Positions 36,422 through 44,927 of a stretch of DNA of 64,000 nucleotides are shown in pieces. The stretch spans positions 868,001-932,000 of the forward strand of contig NZ_CP120210.1 in assembly GCF_029369745.1 (NCBI RefSeq), given 5' to 3'. The notes beneath the pieces are model-generated. The model was not told where the DNA came from. It saw nothing but the letters and a program-made list of their open reading frames with translations, and did no database searches. Position 1 is the first letter of the stretch. Each line of letters opens with the position of its first letter. The translations under genes and the position numbers were made by a program. Source of the stretch: Amycolatopsis sp. QT-25 (GTDB taxonomy: Bacteria > Actinomycetota > Actinomycetes > Mycobacteriales > Pseudonocardiaceae).

Positions 36422-36961
36422 TCAGGCGGCGGGGTCGTCCGGAATGTCGGAGATCTCCGGTCCGCCGCCGCGCACCAGCCGCGGCCGCGCGCCGGCCTCC
36501 GGAAAGACCCACTTCTTGAACGACCACCAGCGGAACGCCGTGCCGAGCAGGGTCCCGACGAGCACCCCGCTGACGAAGTCGGCGATCTCCTGGGTCAGCA
36601 GCCCGACGTGCGGCTGCTCCAGTTCGAACACGTACCGCGAAACCCACTGCGGAAGCGCGTTGAGGCCGAGCGCGATCGCGCTGAGCAGGAAGAAAAGGGC
36701 CGCTTCGTGGGCTCGCTCCCGGCCACCGCGGGTGCGAAAGGACCATGCCCGATTCGCGACGTACGAAAATACGCTCGCCACCAGCACGCCGATGATCAGC
36801 GCGGTCACCGGCTTCTCGGTCAGCACGGTGAACTTCAGGCCGTAGGTGATCGTCATCGTGATGACGAAACTGGCGCCGCCGACCAAGCCGAATCGCACCA
36901 GTTCGCGATGCTTCCCCCGCATGCGGGCGACGCTACCGGAAAATGCGGTCGACCACTCCAT
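36422..36961 (-). CDS. GtrA-family membrane protein (paralogue)
   Basis: 179 residues if started at the ATG at 36961; that overlaps the sigma-factor gene by 29 bases, and an ATG at 36922 (MRGKHRELVRFGLVGG) is a good alternative. Four membrane helices; shares KHREL, FGLVGGASF, WSFRTRGGRERAHEAALFF and FKKWVFPE with the paralogue at 35517-36056. Probable role in cell-envelope glycan export. Proline/acidic tail at the C-terminus. The two GT87 glycosyltransferase genes at 40497-43023 could use the same lipid-linked sugars. Confidence 0.88.
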   Translation of the reverse strand: MEWSTAFSGSVARMRGKHRELVRFGLVGGASFVITMTITYGLKFTVLTEKPVTALIIGVLVASVFSYVANRAWSFRTRGGRERAHEAALFFLLSAIALGLNALPQWVSRYVFELEQPHVGLLTQEIADFVSGVLVGTLLGTAFRWWSFKKWVFPEAGARPRLVRGGGPEISDIPDDPAA

Positions 36962-39233
36962 TGGGTTGAGTGGACGGCTTCGTCTTGCCAGGCCGCGGCG
37001 GCGCGCTCGTGGCCGGCTCCGCAGGGGCGGGCTGTTGTTTCTTGGGCTCCAAAGGCGTCGCTGACGGCGAAGGCTTCTTCGACGGCGAAGGCCATTCTGG
37101 CCGCCCCGGCTTCGTCGTCTCAGGCCTGCCCGAAGGCTTCGAAGTGACCGAAGGCGTCAAAGTGACCGAAGGCAGCGAAGGCACCGTGGTCGGCGGAAGC
37201 AGCGCGCTGTCGTCACACCAGTGGTGCCAGCAGCCGAAGTGGACCGCGACCGGCTTCGCCTTGGCGACGCCGAGGGTGGCGGTCACCGTCACCGGCATGT
37301 TCTCCGCCGGACGGCCCTTCAACCGGACCAGCAGACCCACCTCGCGCCCCGGAGCCAGCGCGCCGCGCGAAGTGCACGACGCGCCTTCGCCGGTCGGGGT
37401 GCACCGGATGCCGTACACGCTCCAGGCGGTGAACACGCGATGGTCGAGAGTGATCGTGACCGGCTTCGTCGTCTTGCCCGTGTTCGTCACACGGATCTTC
37501 ATCAGCGGGTGGTGGATCCACGGGAACGCCGACAGCCCGTCGCTCTCGGCACTCAGGTCGACGCCGTCCGGCGGAGCGGGCACCTTGACCCGCACCGAGA
37601 CCGACACCTTGATCCGCGCACCCGCCGTCACCGAACCGGTCACCACGCTGCCGTCCACGGCCGTCGCGTCGGCGAGCAGCCGGAACATCAGCACCGCGGA
37701 CTGTCCCGGTTCGAGGCCGGTGCCGGTCCGGCAGGTCACCGTGCCGGAGCCACCGGGGCAGCCCACCGCGATCGGAGCCGGTGCCTGCTGCCGGAAGTCG
37801 TTGGCGCCCATCGCGCCACCGCCGGCGGCGGTCACGGCCCGCACACCCCTCGGCAGGTTCAGCGAGACCACCACGGGCTCGGACTTCGATCCACCGTCGT
37901 TGCGCACGGTGATCGGCAGATCGGCTTTTTCCCCGGGCCGGAGTTGCACACCGCCTGCCGGGGTCGACGTCGTCATCGCCGGAGGCGCCGGAACGACCGG
38001 CGAGGTTGCGGGTGGCTCGGCGGGTGCCGGAGTCGGTATGGGTGCTGGAGGAGCGGCGGGGGGCGCGGCCGGAGGCGGCACCTGCTCGGCGGGTGGCACG
38101 GCCGGAGGCACCGGAGGCGGCACTTGCTGGGCGGGCGGCACGGGTTGCTGTGCCGGCGGGACGGCCGGAGGCTCCGCAGGCGGGACCGCGGGGGCGGGAG
38201 CGACGGCAGCGGGCGGCGTGACGGCCGCGGCGGCCGGGATCTCCTGCGTACCGCCACCGGCGGCGAGCGCCACCGCGACGGCGGCGACGATGGCCGCGCT
38301 CGAACCGGCCACTCCGGCGAACTGGCGCGGTCCGGCCGCGGCGGCACCGGCGGCCCCGGCCGAACCCGAACCCGAACCCGCGGCGGCGGCCGTCGCGGCC
38401 GCGGTGACCGCGCCCGCCTTGCCGGCGCCGGTCGTGGTGAGGTAGCCGAGAGCCGCGCCACCGAGCACGATCGGCGCGATGATCCCGCGCAGACCGGTGT
38501 TGACGTCGGCCAGTTCCGCGGCCAGCGCCCGGCAGTTCTCACATTCGTCCAGATGGCTCTCCACCTGGGCACGTTCGCGTTTGGACAACCCGTCGCGGGT
38601 CCACGCGCCGAGCTTGTCCGCGCTCGCGCGGCAGCGTTCGGCGGAGTTCTCGGCCAGGTGGACCTGCAGATAGGCCTGCCGCAGACCCTCACGCGCGCGG
38701 TAGGCGAGCGCGGAGACACCGTTCGCGGTCAACCCCAGCAGCGGCGCGACCTCGGCGGGCGTCTGCCCTTCGATCTCGGTGTGCCACAGCACCGCCTGCC
38801 AGCGTTCGGGCAGCCGGTCGAACGCCTTCGCGGCGAGCGTGCGCTCGAGCCCGGCGACGGCGGTGTCGGAGAAGGGAACTGTCAGCGCTTCGCCGACGGC
38901 GCCGCCGACGTCGGACATGTCCTCGTTGAGGTCGACGCGCTTGTCCTTGCGCGTCTTGTCGTAGGCAGTGTGCCGGAGCGCGGTCAGCAGGTACGCGCGG
39001 AACGCGGCGTCCGGGCCTTTGCCACCGCGCAGCGTGTCCAGCACTTTCGCGAAGGCTTCCGAAACGAGGTCGTCGGCCTCGGAACTCGAGCGGGCGAGCT
39101 GGCGGGCGAGGTTGTGCGCCGCGCCGGCGTGGCGCTCGTAAAGGGTTCCGTAGGACGCGATCTTCCCGTCACGCACCTCGGCGATCAGCTCGGCGTCACT
39201 CTTACCGGAGAGATCGGCGGGAACGGTGGACAC
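36933..39233 (-). CDS. ECF sigma factor fused to a zinc anti-sigma domain, membrane helices and an outer domain
   Basis: 766 residues. Residues 10-190 are an ECF sigma factor (ASYGTLYERHAGAAHNLARQ region 2, DDLVSEAFAKVLDTLRGG, and region 4 LPERWQAVLWHTEIEGQTPAEVAPLLGLTANGVSALAYRAREGL, in pieces). His227-x3-Cys231-x2-Cys234 (SHLDECENC) is a zinc anti-sigma motif. Hydrophobic segments at about 250-268 and 311-327 cross the membrane. Then comes a Pro/Ala region (about 335-425) and two DUF11-like beta domains (LRPGEKADLPITVRNDGG, VKIRVTNTGKTTKPV-like). It resembles one-component ECF groups such as ECF52, from memory. Release of the sigma part probably needs proteolysis. Confidence 0.88.
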   Translation of the reverse strand: MSTVPADLSGKSDAELIAEVRDGKIASYGTLYERHAGAAHNLARQLARSSSEADDLVSEAFAKVLDTLRGGKGPDAAFRAYLLTALRHTAYDKTRKDKRVDLNEDMSDVGGAVGEALTVPFSDTAVAGLERTLAAKAFDRLPERWQAVLWHTEIEGQTPAEVAPLLGLTANGVSALAYRAREGLRQAYLQVHLAENSAERCRASADKLGAWTRDGLSKRERAQVESHLDECENCRALAAELADVNTGLRGIIAPIVLGGAALGYLTTTGAGKAGAVTAAATAAAAGSGSGSAGAAGAAAAGPRQFAGVAGSSAAIVAAVAVALAAGGGTQEIPAAAAVTPPAAVAPAPAVPPAEPPAVPPAQQPVPPAQQVPPPVPPAVPPAEQVPPPAAPPAAPPAPIPTPAPAEPPATSPVVPAPPAMTTSTPAGGVQLRPGEKADLPITVRNDGGSKSEPVVVSLNLPRGVRAVTAAGGGAMGANDFRQQAPAPIAVGCPGGSGTVTCRTGTGLEPGQSAVLMFRLLADATAVDGSVVTGSVTAGARIKVSVSVRVKVPAPPDGVDLSAESDGLSAFPWIHHPLMKIRVTNTGKTTKPVTITLDHRVFTAWSVYGIRCTPTGEGASCTSRGALAPGREVGLLVRLKGRPAENMPVTVTATLGVAKAKPVAVHFGCWHHWCDDSALLPPTTVPSLPSVTLTPSVTSKPSGRPETTKPGRPEWPSPSKKPSPSATPLEPKKQQPAPAEPATSAPPRPGKTKPSTQPNGVVDRIFR

Positions 39234-39542
39234 GGGGCTCCTTCATCTGCTGGTTCGGCGGTCTACTGTCTTGACGCCCGAACCTGCTCAGTGTGACGGA
39301 CTGGGCGACGCACGTCACCTCACGGTCCCTTCGATGACCCGGAGAGCGCAACAACCTTCACCCGGCCTGGGTGGGATTTGCTCCTCGCGCGCAGCGCGTC
39401 CGTCGAGGGCGGCGGCAGCGGGCATGGATGGAGAGTTCGGAAAGATCCTTGAAAAACGCCGTCACGCCCGGCGTGGACCGGCGTCCTCACCGTGAAGCGA
39501 TCGCAAGATCGAAAAGATCGGAACGGAAAGGGGCGGTGGGCT

Positions 39543-40415
39543 GTGGACGTCCCGGTCACCGGTGCGCCGTCCGGGGGATTCGACGGGCGAACCGCCTGGA
39601 ACCGGTTCGAACGAGATCGCACGCTCCGCGCACTGCGGGCTCGCTGGCGCACGGCCAGCTTGGCCGCCGGCTGGCGTTTCCCCAGTGACTGGGGCCTTCC
39701 CGAGGTCGACGCGGTCTGCGCGGCAGTGCTCGAGAACGGCCGGGTCGAACTCACCGAGGTGGCGGAAACCGCGATCGCGGGACTGGGCCGGGCACGGGCC
39801 GCCGCGGGTGCCGGATTGGCCGAAACGCTCGCGGACCTCGCGGCGTTGCACGCCGTGCTCGCCGATCCGGACGCGGTCGACAGCTTCCTCGCACCGGATG
39901 CCGACGCCACGCCCTCCCGGTTACTGCGGGTGACGGCGCTGGCGTGGGCGGACGTCGCGACCGACCAGCTCGTCAACACCGAGGTCACCGAACCGCTCAC
40001 CGGGCTGCCCACGGCCGCGTACCTGAGGACCCGGTTGGGTGAGCTGTACCGCCAGGCCCGACGTGACGAGCGGCCGGTCGCGGAGGCGCACACGCTGCTC
40101 GTGGTCTCGATGGACTTCAGCTCGGTGGCGGGCTGGCCCCGGCTGACCGGGATGATCCTGGTCGCGGACGCCTTGAAGCAGGTGTTCGACGGCGGGGAGA
40201 GCGTCGCTTCGATCGGCCCGTCCGTCGCGGGCGTGCTCGTTCCGAAGGACCTGCGGCTCGCTTCGTCCGGCGTCGCGCTGCGAAGGGCGCTCCACGAGCG
40301 GCTTTCGGTGGACGCTCAGCTGCGGGACGTCGGCCGCCCGCGGATCTCGGCCGTCCGGCTTCCGGCGACCTACGATCTGGCGTGCGATCTGCTCGGTGGC
40401 CTCGCCCGTTCCTGA
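39543..40415 (+). CDS. Degenerate GGDEF-like protein
   Basis: 290 residues from the GTG at 39543, chosen because GGAAAGGGG lies just upstream; a GTG at 39492 has no such site. About residues 140-285 resemble a GGDEF domain: TEVTEPLTGLPTAAYLRTRLGELY matches the start of diguanylate cyclase domains (D-x-LTGL-x-NR), but the GGDEF signature itself is lost (SVASIGPSVAGVLVPKD stands there). It should therefore not make cyclic di-GMP. The N-terminal 130 residues are Ala/Arg-rich helices. Divergent from the membrane sigma factor gene. Confidence 0.6.
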   Translation: MDVPVTGAPSGGFDGRTAWNRFERDRTLRALRARWRTASLAAGWRFPSDWGLPEVDAVCAAVLENGRVELTEVAETAIAGLGRARAAAGAGLAETLADLAALHAVLADPDAVDSFLAPDADATPSRLLRVTALAWADVATDQLVNTEVTEPLTGLPTAAYLRTRLGELYRQARRDERPVAEAHTLLVVSMDFSSVAGWPRLTGMILVADALKQVFDGGESVASIGPSVAGVLVPKDLRLASSGVALRRALHERLSVDAQLRDVGRPRISAVRLPATYDLACDLLGGLARS

Positions 40416-40496
40416 CGCGGGGTAGCGTGAGACGTTCTCCAGGTCACGGCCGACCCAGTCGAGGTAGCGCGACCCGGTTCATGATTTCCTGTTTGC

Positions 40497-41843
40497 GTGA
40501 CCCGGACTGCTTCCGCCGACGCCGACGGCGACGTTTCGGCGAGCCGCCCGCAGCATCGTCTCTCACTGCGGAAGTCGCTCGCCCGCTTGTCCGTCCGGCC
40601 GAGATCGATCCTCATCCTGTCGGTGATCCCGCTGGTCGCGATGGGCTTCGGGATCTGGGGCTGGCAGCACGAATGGGTGCTGGGCGTGGACAGCGCGGTC
40701 TACCGCGCCGGCGCCGAGACGTTGTTGAACGGCGATCCGCTGTACGACGCGAACACGCTTCCGGTGGAGCCGTGGTGGGCGTTGTTGCCGTTCACCTACC
40801 CGCCGACCGCCGCGCTGCTGTTCATTCCGCTCGCGCTGGTCCCGACTCAGGTCGCCTGGGGGCTCCTGACCGCGGTCTCGCTGCTCGCGCTGGCGCTGTG
40901 CGTCCGCATCGCCATCGGCGCGCTGCCGAAACCCTCGACCGACGGCCCGCGCTGGTGGGCCTCGCCCGCCCGCTCGACGCTCGCGTTCTTCCTGGTCTTC
41001 CTCGGCCTCGAGCCGGTGTGGCGCACGATCTTCCTCGGCCAGATCAACATCATCCTGATGGCGCTGGTGATGCTCGACATCCTCGTCATCGGGGCGAGGG
41101 GCAGCCGCTGGGGCGGCGTGCTCGTCGGCGTCGCGGCCGCGGTCAAGCTCACCCCGATCGTGTTCCTGGGCCATCTCTTCATCACCGGCCGCCGGATGGA
41201 CGCCCTTCGCGGGCTCATCACCTTCGTCGTGATGCAGGGCCTGATGTTCCTGATCATCCCGCACGACGCGGCCCGGTACTGGACCTACACGCTGCCCGAC
41301 ACCGGCCGCATCGGCCCGGTGCACTGGGCGGGCAACCAGTCGCTGAACGCGTTGATGAACCGCTTCACCGAGCTCGCGCCCTGGGCGTCGAAAGCGGCGA
41401 TGGGGATCGGCGCGCTGCTCGCGATCCCGGCGATCTGGCTGGTGCTGCGTTTCCACCGCAAGGGCCAGGCGCTCGCGGCGATGCTCGTGACGGCGTTCTG
41501 GATCCTGCTGATCTCGCCGATCTCCTGGACGCATCACTGGGTGTGGGTGGCGCCGCTGGTCGTCCTGCTGGTCTCGCGGCTGCCGAAGACCACGCCCGCC
41601 ACCGCGTGGAAACGCTGGCTCGGCACCTTCGCGGTGTTCTTCGTCTTCATCAGCTGTGTCCTGCTGATCCTGCCGAACGGCCGGAATGTGGAGCTGCACT
41701 GGAAGGTGTGGCAGAACATCCTGGGCAGCGCGTACATCTTCATGCCGCTCGTGCTGGCGCTCGCGCTCGCCGGGCGCTGGTGGTATCTGCGGCGGAAGCG
41801 AAGCGACGACGAAAAGCATGCCGAAGTCACGGCCCGCGTCTGA
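40497..41843 (+). CDS. GT87 (DUF2029) polyprenyl-phosphomannose-dependent mannosyltransferase
   Basis: 448 residues with about ten membrane helices. GT-C fold: the first outer loop has GVDSAVYRAGAETLLNGDPLY with the catalytic Asp (VDS), and further marks are FTYPPTAALLF, EPVWRTIFLGQINIILM, AAAVKLTPIVFL, NQSLNAL and WTHHWVW. Homologues in mycobacteria (PimE and relatives) add alpha-1,2-mannose to phosphatidylinositol mannosides or lipoglycans on the outer face. The next gene is a paralogue overlapping by 26 bases. Confidence 0.88.
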   Translation: MTRTASADADGDVSASRPQHRLSLRKSLARLSVRPRSILILSVIPLVAMGFGIWGWQHEWVLGVDSAVYRAGAETLLNGDPLYDANTLPVEPWWALLPFTYPPTAALLFIPLALVPTQVAWGLLTAVSLLALALCVRIAIGALPKPSTDGPRWWASPARSTLAFFLVFLGLEPVWRTIFLGQINIILMALVMLDILVIGARGSRWGGVLVGVAAAVKLTPIVFLGHLFITGRRMDALRGLITFVVMQGLMFLIIPHDAARYWTYTLPDTGRIGPVHWAGNQSLNALMNRFTELAPWASKAAMGIGALLAIPAIWLVLRFHRKGQALAAMLVTAFWILLISPISWTHHWVWVAPLVVLLVSRLPKTTPATAWKRWLGTFAVFFVFISCVLLILPNGRNVELHWKVWQNILGSAYIFMPLVLALALAGRWWYLRRKRSDDEKHAEVTARV

Positions 41844-43023
41844 CCCCCGCGTCCTCGGGGCCACGCTGGCGGGTGCGCTCGCACTGGCGATGCTCGCGCT
41901 GGGCGTCGTCGCCTGGCTGGGGGAATGGCACCTCGGCGCGGACAGCGCCGTCTACCGCGCCGGTGCCCTCACCCTGCTGAAGGGTGAACCGCTCTACACC
42001 CGCGAGGCGCTGACGACGCTGCCGCCGTGGGTGCTGCTGCCGTTCACCTACACCCCGGCCGCCGCACCGCTGTTCCTGCCACTCGCGATCGTGCCCGCCG
42101 GCCTGACCTGGGGCGTCGTCGGCGCGCTCTCCCTGGTCTGCCTGAGCGTCGTGCTCTCCGTGGTCGCCCGCGCCTGCTGTGCCCCTTTCACCCGGTGGTG
42201 GGTACTGCCGCTGGCCACGGCGGGCGCGCTGGCCTTGGAGCCGGTCTGGAAGACGCTGTTCCTCGGGCAGATCAACCTCATCCTGATGGCGTTGATCGTC
42301 TTCGACGTCCTGGTGCTCTCGGCCCGCGGTTCGCGCTGGGCCGGGGTGCTGATCGGCGTCTCGGCCGCGATCAAGCTGACGCCGCTGATCTTCGTGCCGC
42401 ATCTGCTGTTCACCGGCCGCTGGAAGGACGCGCTGCGGGCGCTCGGCACGTTCGTCGGGCTCGAAGCCGTGATGTTCGCGGTGATCCCCGGGGACGCCGT
42501 CCGGTTCTGGACGGAGTCGGCGACCGACCCCAGCCGGGTCGGCTCCGTGCACTGGATCTTCAACCAATCACTCAACGGACTGGTGAACCGCGCCTCGGAA
42601 CTCGCGCCCTGGTCGCTGACGGCGGCCATCGCGATCGCCGCCGTCCTCGCCGTACCCGCCGTCTGGCTGGTCGTGCGCCTGCACCGCCGTGGCGATCCCG
42701 TCGGCGCGGTGCTGGTGACCGCGTTCTACGGGCTGTTGCTCTCGCCGGTGTCCTGGTCACATCACTGGGTGTGGACGGTGCCGCTGCTGGTCCTGCTCGT
42801 CGTCCGCCGATCGTGGATCCCGGCGGCGGGGATCGCGGTGCTGTTCGCCAGTGGCGTGATCATGTTCGTGCCCAACGGCGGGGACACCGAGTTCGGCTGG
42901 GGGATGGGCTGGTCGCTGCTCGGCAACGCCTACGTCCTCACGGCTGCGATCGTCATCACAGGCCTGGCCGTACGGGAGCTGCGACGCGGGTCCGCCCAGG
43001 TCGTGGCCGTGGCCGCCCAGTAA
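41818..43023 (+). CDS. GT87 (DUF2029) mannosyltransferase, second copy
   Basis: 401 residues from the ATG at 41818, inside the end of the previous gene. Same marks: GADSAVYRAGALTLLKGEPLY, FTYTPAAAPLF, EPVWKTLFLGQINLILM, AAIKLTPLIF, NQSLNGLVNR and WSHHWVW. It differs from the first copy along its length, so it is an old duplication with perhaps a different acceptor. Followed 13 bp later by purK in the same direction. Confidence 0.88.
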   Translation: MPKSRPASDPRVLGATLAGALALAMLALGVVAWLGEWHLGADSAVYRAGALTLLKGEPLYTREALTTLPPWVLLPFTYTPAAAPLFLPLAIVPAGLTWGVVGALSLVCLSVVLSVVARACCAPFTRWWVLPLATAGALALEPVWKTLFLGQINLILMALIVFDVLVLSARGSRWAGVLIGVSAAIKLTPLIFVPHLLFTGRWKDALRALGTFVGLEAVMFAVIPGDAVRFWTESATDPSRVGSVHWIFNQSLNGLVNRASELAPWSLTAAIAIAAVLAVPAVWLVVRLHRRGDPVGAVLVTAFYGLLLSPVSWSHHWVWTVPLLVLLVVRRSWIPAAGIAVLFASGVIMFVPNGGDTEFGWGMGWSLLGNAYVLTAAIVITGLAVRELRRGSAQVVAVAAQ

Positions 43024-43036
43024 TCTGCACACTGTT

Positions 43037-44221
43037 ATGGACAAACGAACCGGTCTTCCGATCGTGGGCATGGTGGGCGGCGGACAGCTGGCCAGGATGA
43101 CCCACCAGGCGGCGATCTCCCTCGGCCAGTCCCTGCGCGTGCTGGCCGCCGGGGAGAACGAATCCGCCGGCCTCGTCGCGGGCGAGGTCGTGCACGGGCA
43201 CCACACCGACCTCGAAGCGTTGCGCTCGTTCGCCGCCGAGGTCGACGTGCTGACCTTCGACCACGAGCACGTTCCCGGCGAGCACCTGCTCACCCTCGCG
43301 ATGGAAGGCGTCACCATCCGGCCCGATCCGGCCGCGTTGTCGATGGCGCAGAACAAGCTCGTCATGCGCGAGATGATGGCCGGACTCGGGATCCCCGGCC
43401 CCGCCTTCGCCGAAGTGTCCGGTGTGGACGACGTGCTCACCTTCGGCGACAAGCACTCCTGGCCGGTGGTCCTCAAGGCGGCGCAGGGCGGGTACGACGG
43501 CCGCGGTGTCTGGATGCTCGACACCGCGCAGCACGCCCGCGAGACCGTCCCCGAACTGCTCGACGCCGGAACCCCGCTGCTGGTCGAGGAAAGGGTCGTC
43601 ATGCGGCGCGAACTCTCCGCGCTCGTGGCCCGGTCCCCGTTCGGGCAGGGCGCGGCGTGGCCGGTGGTGGAAACCGTGCAGTCCGGCGGGATCAACACCG
43701 AAGTGCTCGCGCCGGCGCCGGGGCTGAGCCTCCAGCGCACGCAGGAGGCGCAGGACCTGGCGTTGCGGATCGCCGCGACGCTGAACGTGACCGGTCTGCT
43801 CGCCGTCGAGCTGTTCGAGACCGACGAAGGCCTGCTGGTCAACGAACTCGCCATGCGCCCGCACAACTCCGGGCACTGGACCCAGGACGGCTCGAAGACG
43901 TCGCAGTTCGAGCAGCACCTGCGTGCCGTGCTCGACTACCCGCTCGGCGTGACCGACCTGATCGCCCCGGCCTGCGTGATGGCGAACGTCCTGGGCGCTC
44001 CCGAGTCGCCCGAGATGGGCCCGGACGAACGGCTGCACCACCTGTTCGCGCGGTACCCGGACATCCGTGTCCACCTGTACGGCAAGGGTGAGCGTCCCGG
44101 CCGCAAACTCGGCCACGTCAACCTCGTCGGCGAACGCATGGAGGAGCTGCGCGACCGCGCGCTGCTCGCCGCGCACTGGCTTTCCCACGCCGTCTGGCTC
44201 GACGGCCACGAAATTCACTAG
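43037..44221 (+). CDS. purK: N5-carboxyaminoimidazole ribonucleotide synthase
   Basis: 394 residues, ATP-grasp enzyme that makes N5-CAIR from AIR, ATP and bicarbonate; PurE, encoded 147 bp downstream, then rearranges it. Seen: VGMVGGGQLARMTHQAAISLG, TFDHEHVPGEHL, VVLKAAQGGYDGRGVW, LLVEERVVMRRELSALVAR, NELAMRPHNSGHWT with the metal/ATP residues. Start ATG at 43037. Same pairing as Rv3276c-Rv3275c. Confidence 0.95.
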   Translation: MDKRTGLPIVGMVGGGQLARMTHQAAISLGQSLRVLAAGENESAGLVAGEVVHGHHTDLEALRSFAAEVDVLTFDHEHVPGEHLLTLAMEGVTIRPDPAALSMAQNKLVMREMMAGLGIPGPAFAEVSGVDDVLTFGDKHSWPVVLKAAQGGYDGRGVWMLDTAQHARETVPELLDAGTPLLVEERVVMRRELSALVARSPFGQGAAWPVVETVQSGGINTEVLAPAPGLSLQRTQEAQDLALRIAATLNVTGLLAVELFETDEGLLVNELAMRPHNSGHWTQDGSKTSQFEQHLRAVLDYPLGVTDLIAPACVMANVLGAPESPEMGPDERLHHLFARYPDIRVHLYGKGERPGRKLGHVNLVGERMEELRDRALLAAHWLSHAVWLDGHEIH

Positions 44222-44355
44222 CCGCCTGTCGGCGGAGCCGAGTTGTGTCCGGAGAACTGACCGAAACGTGAACCGCCCCCGCCCGCACGGTGGCAGGAGA
44301 TCCTTGTCGCCGCCCGTGACGCGGAGGACGAGGTCGCGGGTTCACTGGTGAAGAC

Positions 44356-44361
44356 AAGGAG
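44356..44361 (+). promoter_or_regulatory. Ribosome binding site of purE
   Basis: AAGGAG, 7 nt before the ATG at 44369. It favours that start ([15 protein letters not shown]) over the GTG at 44348 or ATG at 44363, which are respectively upstream of and adjacent to it. Confidence 0.65.
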
Positions 44362-44368
44362 TATGAAG

Positions 44369-44875
44369 ATGGCGCCGCAGGTGGGCCTGATCATGGGCAG
44401 CGACTCGGACTGGCCGACGATGGAAGCGGCCGGGCAGGCGCTGGCCGAGTTCGGCGTCGAATACGAGGTCGGCGTCTACTCGGCGCACCGCACCCCGCAG
44501 CGGATGCTCGACTACGCGACGTCGGCCGCTTCGCGCGGTGTGCGCGTGATCATCGCGGGCGCCGGCGGGGCCGCGCACCTGCCGGGCATGGTCGCGTCGG
44601 CCACGGTGCTGCCGGTGATCGGCGTGCCGGTGCCGCTGAAGTACCTCGACGGCATGGATTCGCTGCTCTCGATCGTCCAGATGCCCGCCGGTGTCCCGGT
44701 CGCGACGGTCTCCGTCGGCGGCGCACGCAACGCGGGGCTGCTCGCGGTGCGCATCCTCGCCGCGTCCGACGAGGGCTTGCAGGCGAAGATGGCCCGCTTC
44801 CAGGCGGATCTGGAACAGCTGGTGCTCGACAAGGACGCCGCACTGCGCTCGAAGATCGGGCAACCCGGCACCTGA
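44369..44875 (+). CDS. purE: N5-CAIR mutase
   Basis: 168 residues. Converts N5-CAIR to CAIR in purine synthesis. Seen: [20 protein letters not shown] (phosphate loop GSDSDW), [13 protein letters not shown] with catalytic His, [14 protein letters not shown] and [22 protein letters not shown]. Length and motifs are those of the class I mutase. Lies after purK in the same direction. Confidence 0.95.
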   Translation: MAPQVGLIMGSDSDWPTMEAAGQALAEFGVEYEVGVYSAHRTPQRMLDYATSAASRGVRVIIAGAGGAAHLPGMVASATVLPVIGVPVPLKYLDGMDSLLSIVQMPAGVPVATVSVGGARNAGLLAVRILAASDEGLQAKMARFQADLEQLVLDKDAALRSKIGQPGT

Positions 44876-44899
44876 TCGCGGTGGTTCGACGCCGAACCA

Positions 44900-44923
44900 C
44901 CGCAAGTAGGTGACTAATTGCGG
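44900..44923. repeat. CCGCAA/TTGCGG hairpin with conserved loop, copy 2
   Basis: Differs from 6551-6574 at one loop position (T for G). Here the stem is extended outward by CCA/TGG to nine pairs. It lies between the convergent purE and acyl-CoA ligase genes and probably ends transcription from one or both. Confidence 0.72.
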
Positions 44924-44927
44924 TGGG

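Noticed and set aside
37221-39296. Plus-strand open frame of 691 codons opposite the sigma-fusion gene
   Set aside because: Gly/Arg repeats mirror the Pro/Ala stalk on the other strand; no protein-like sequence.
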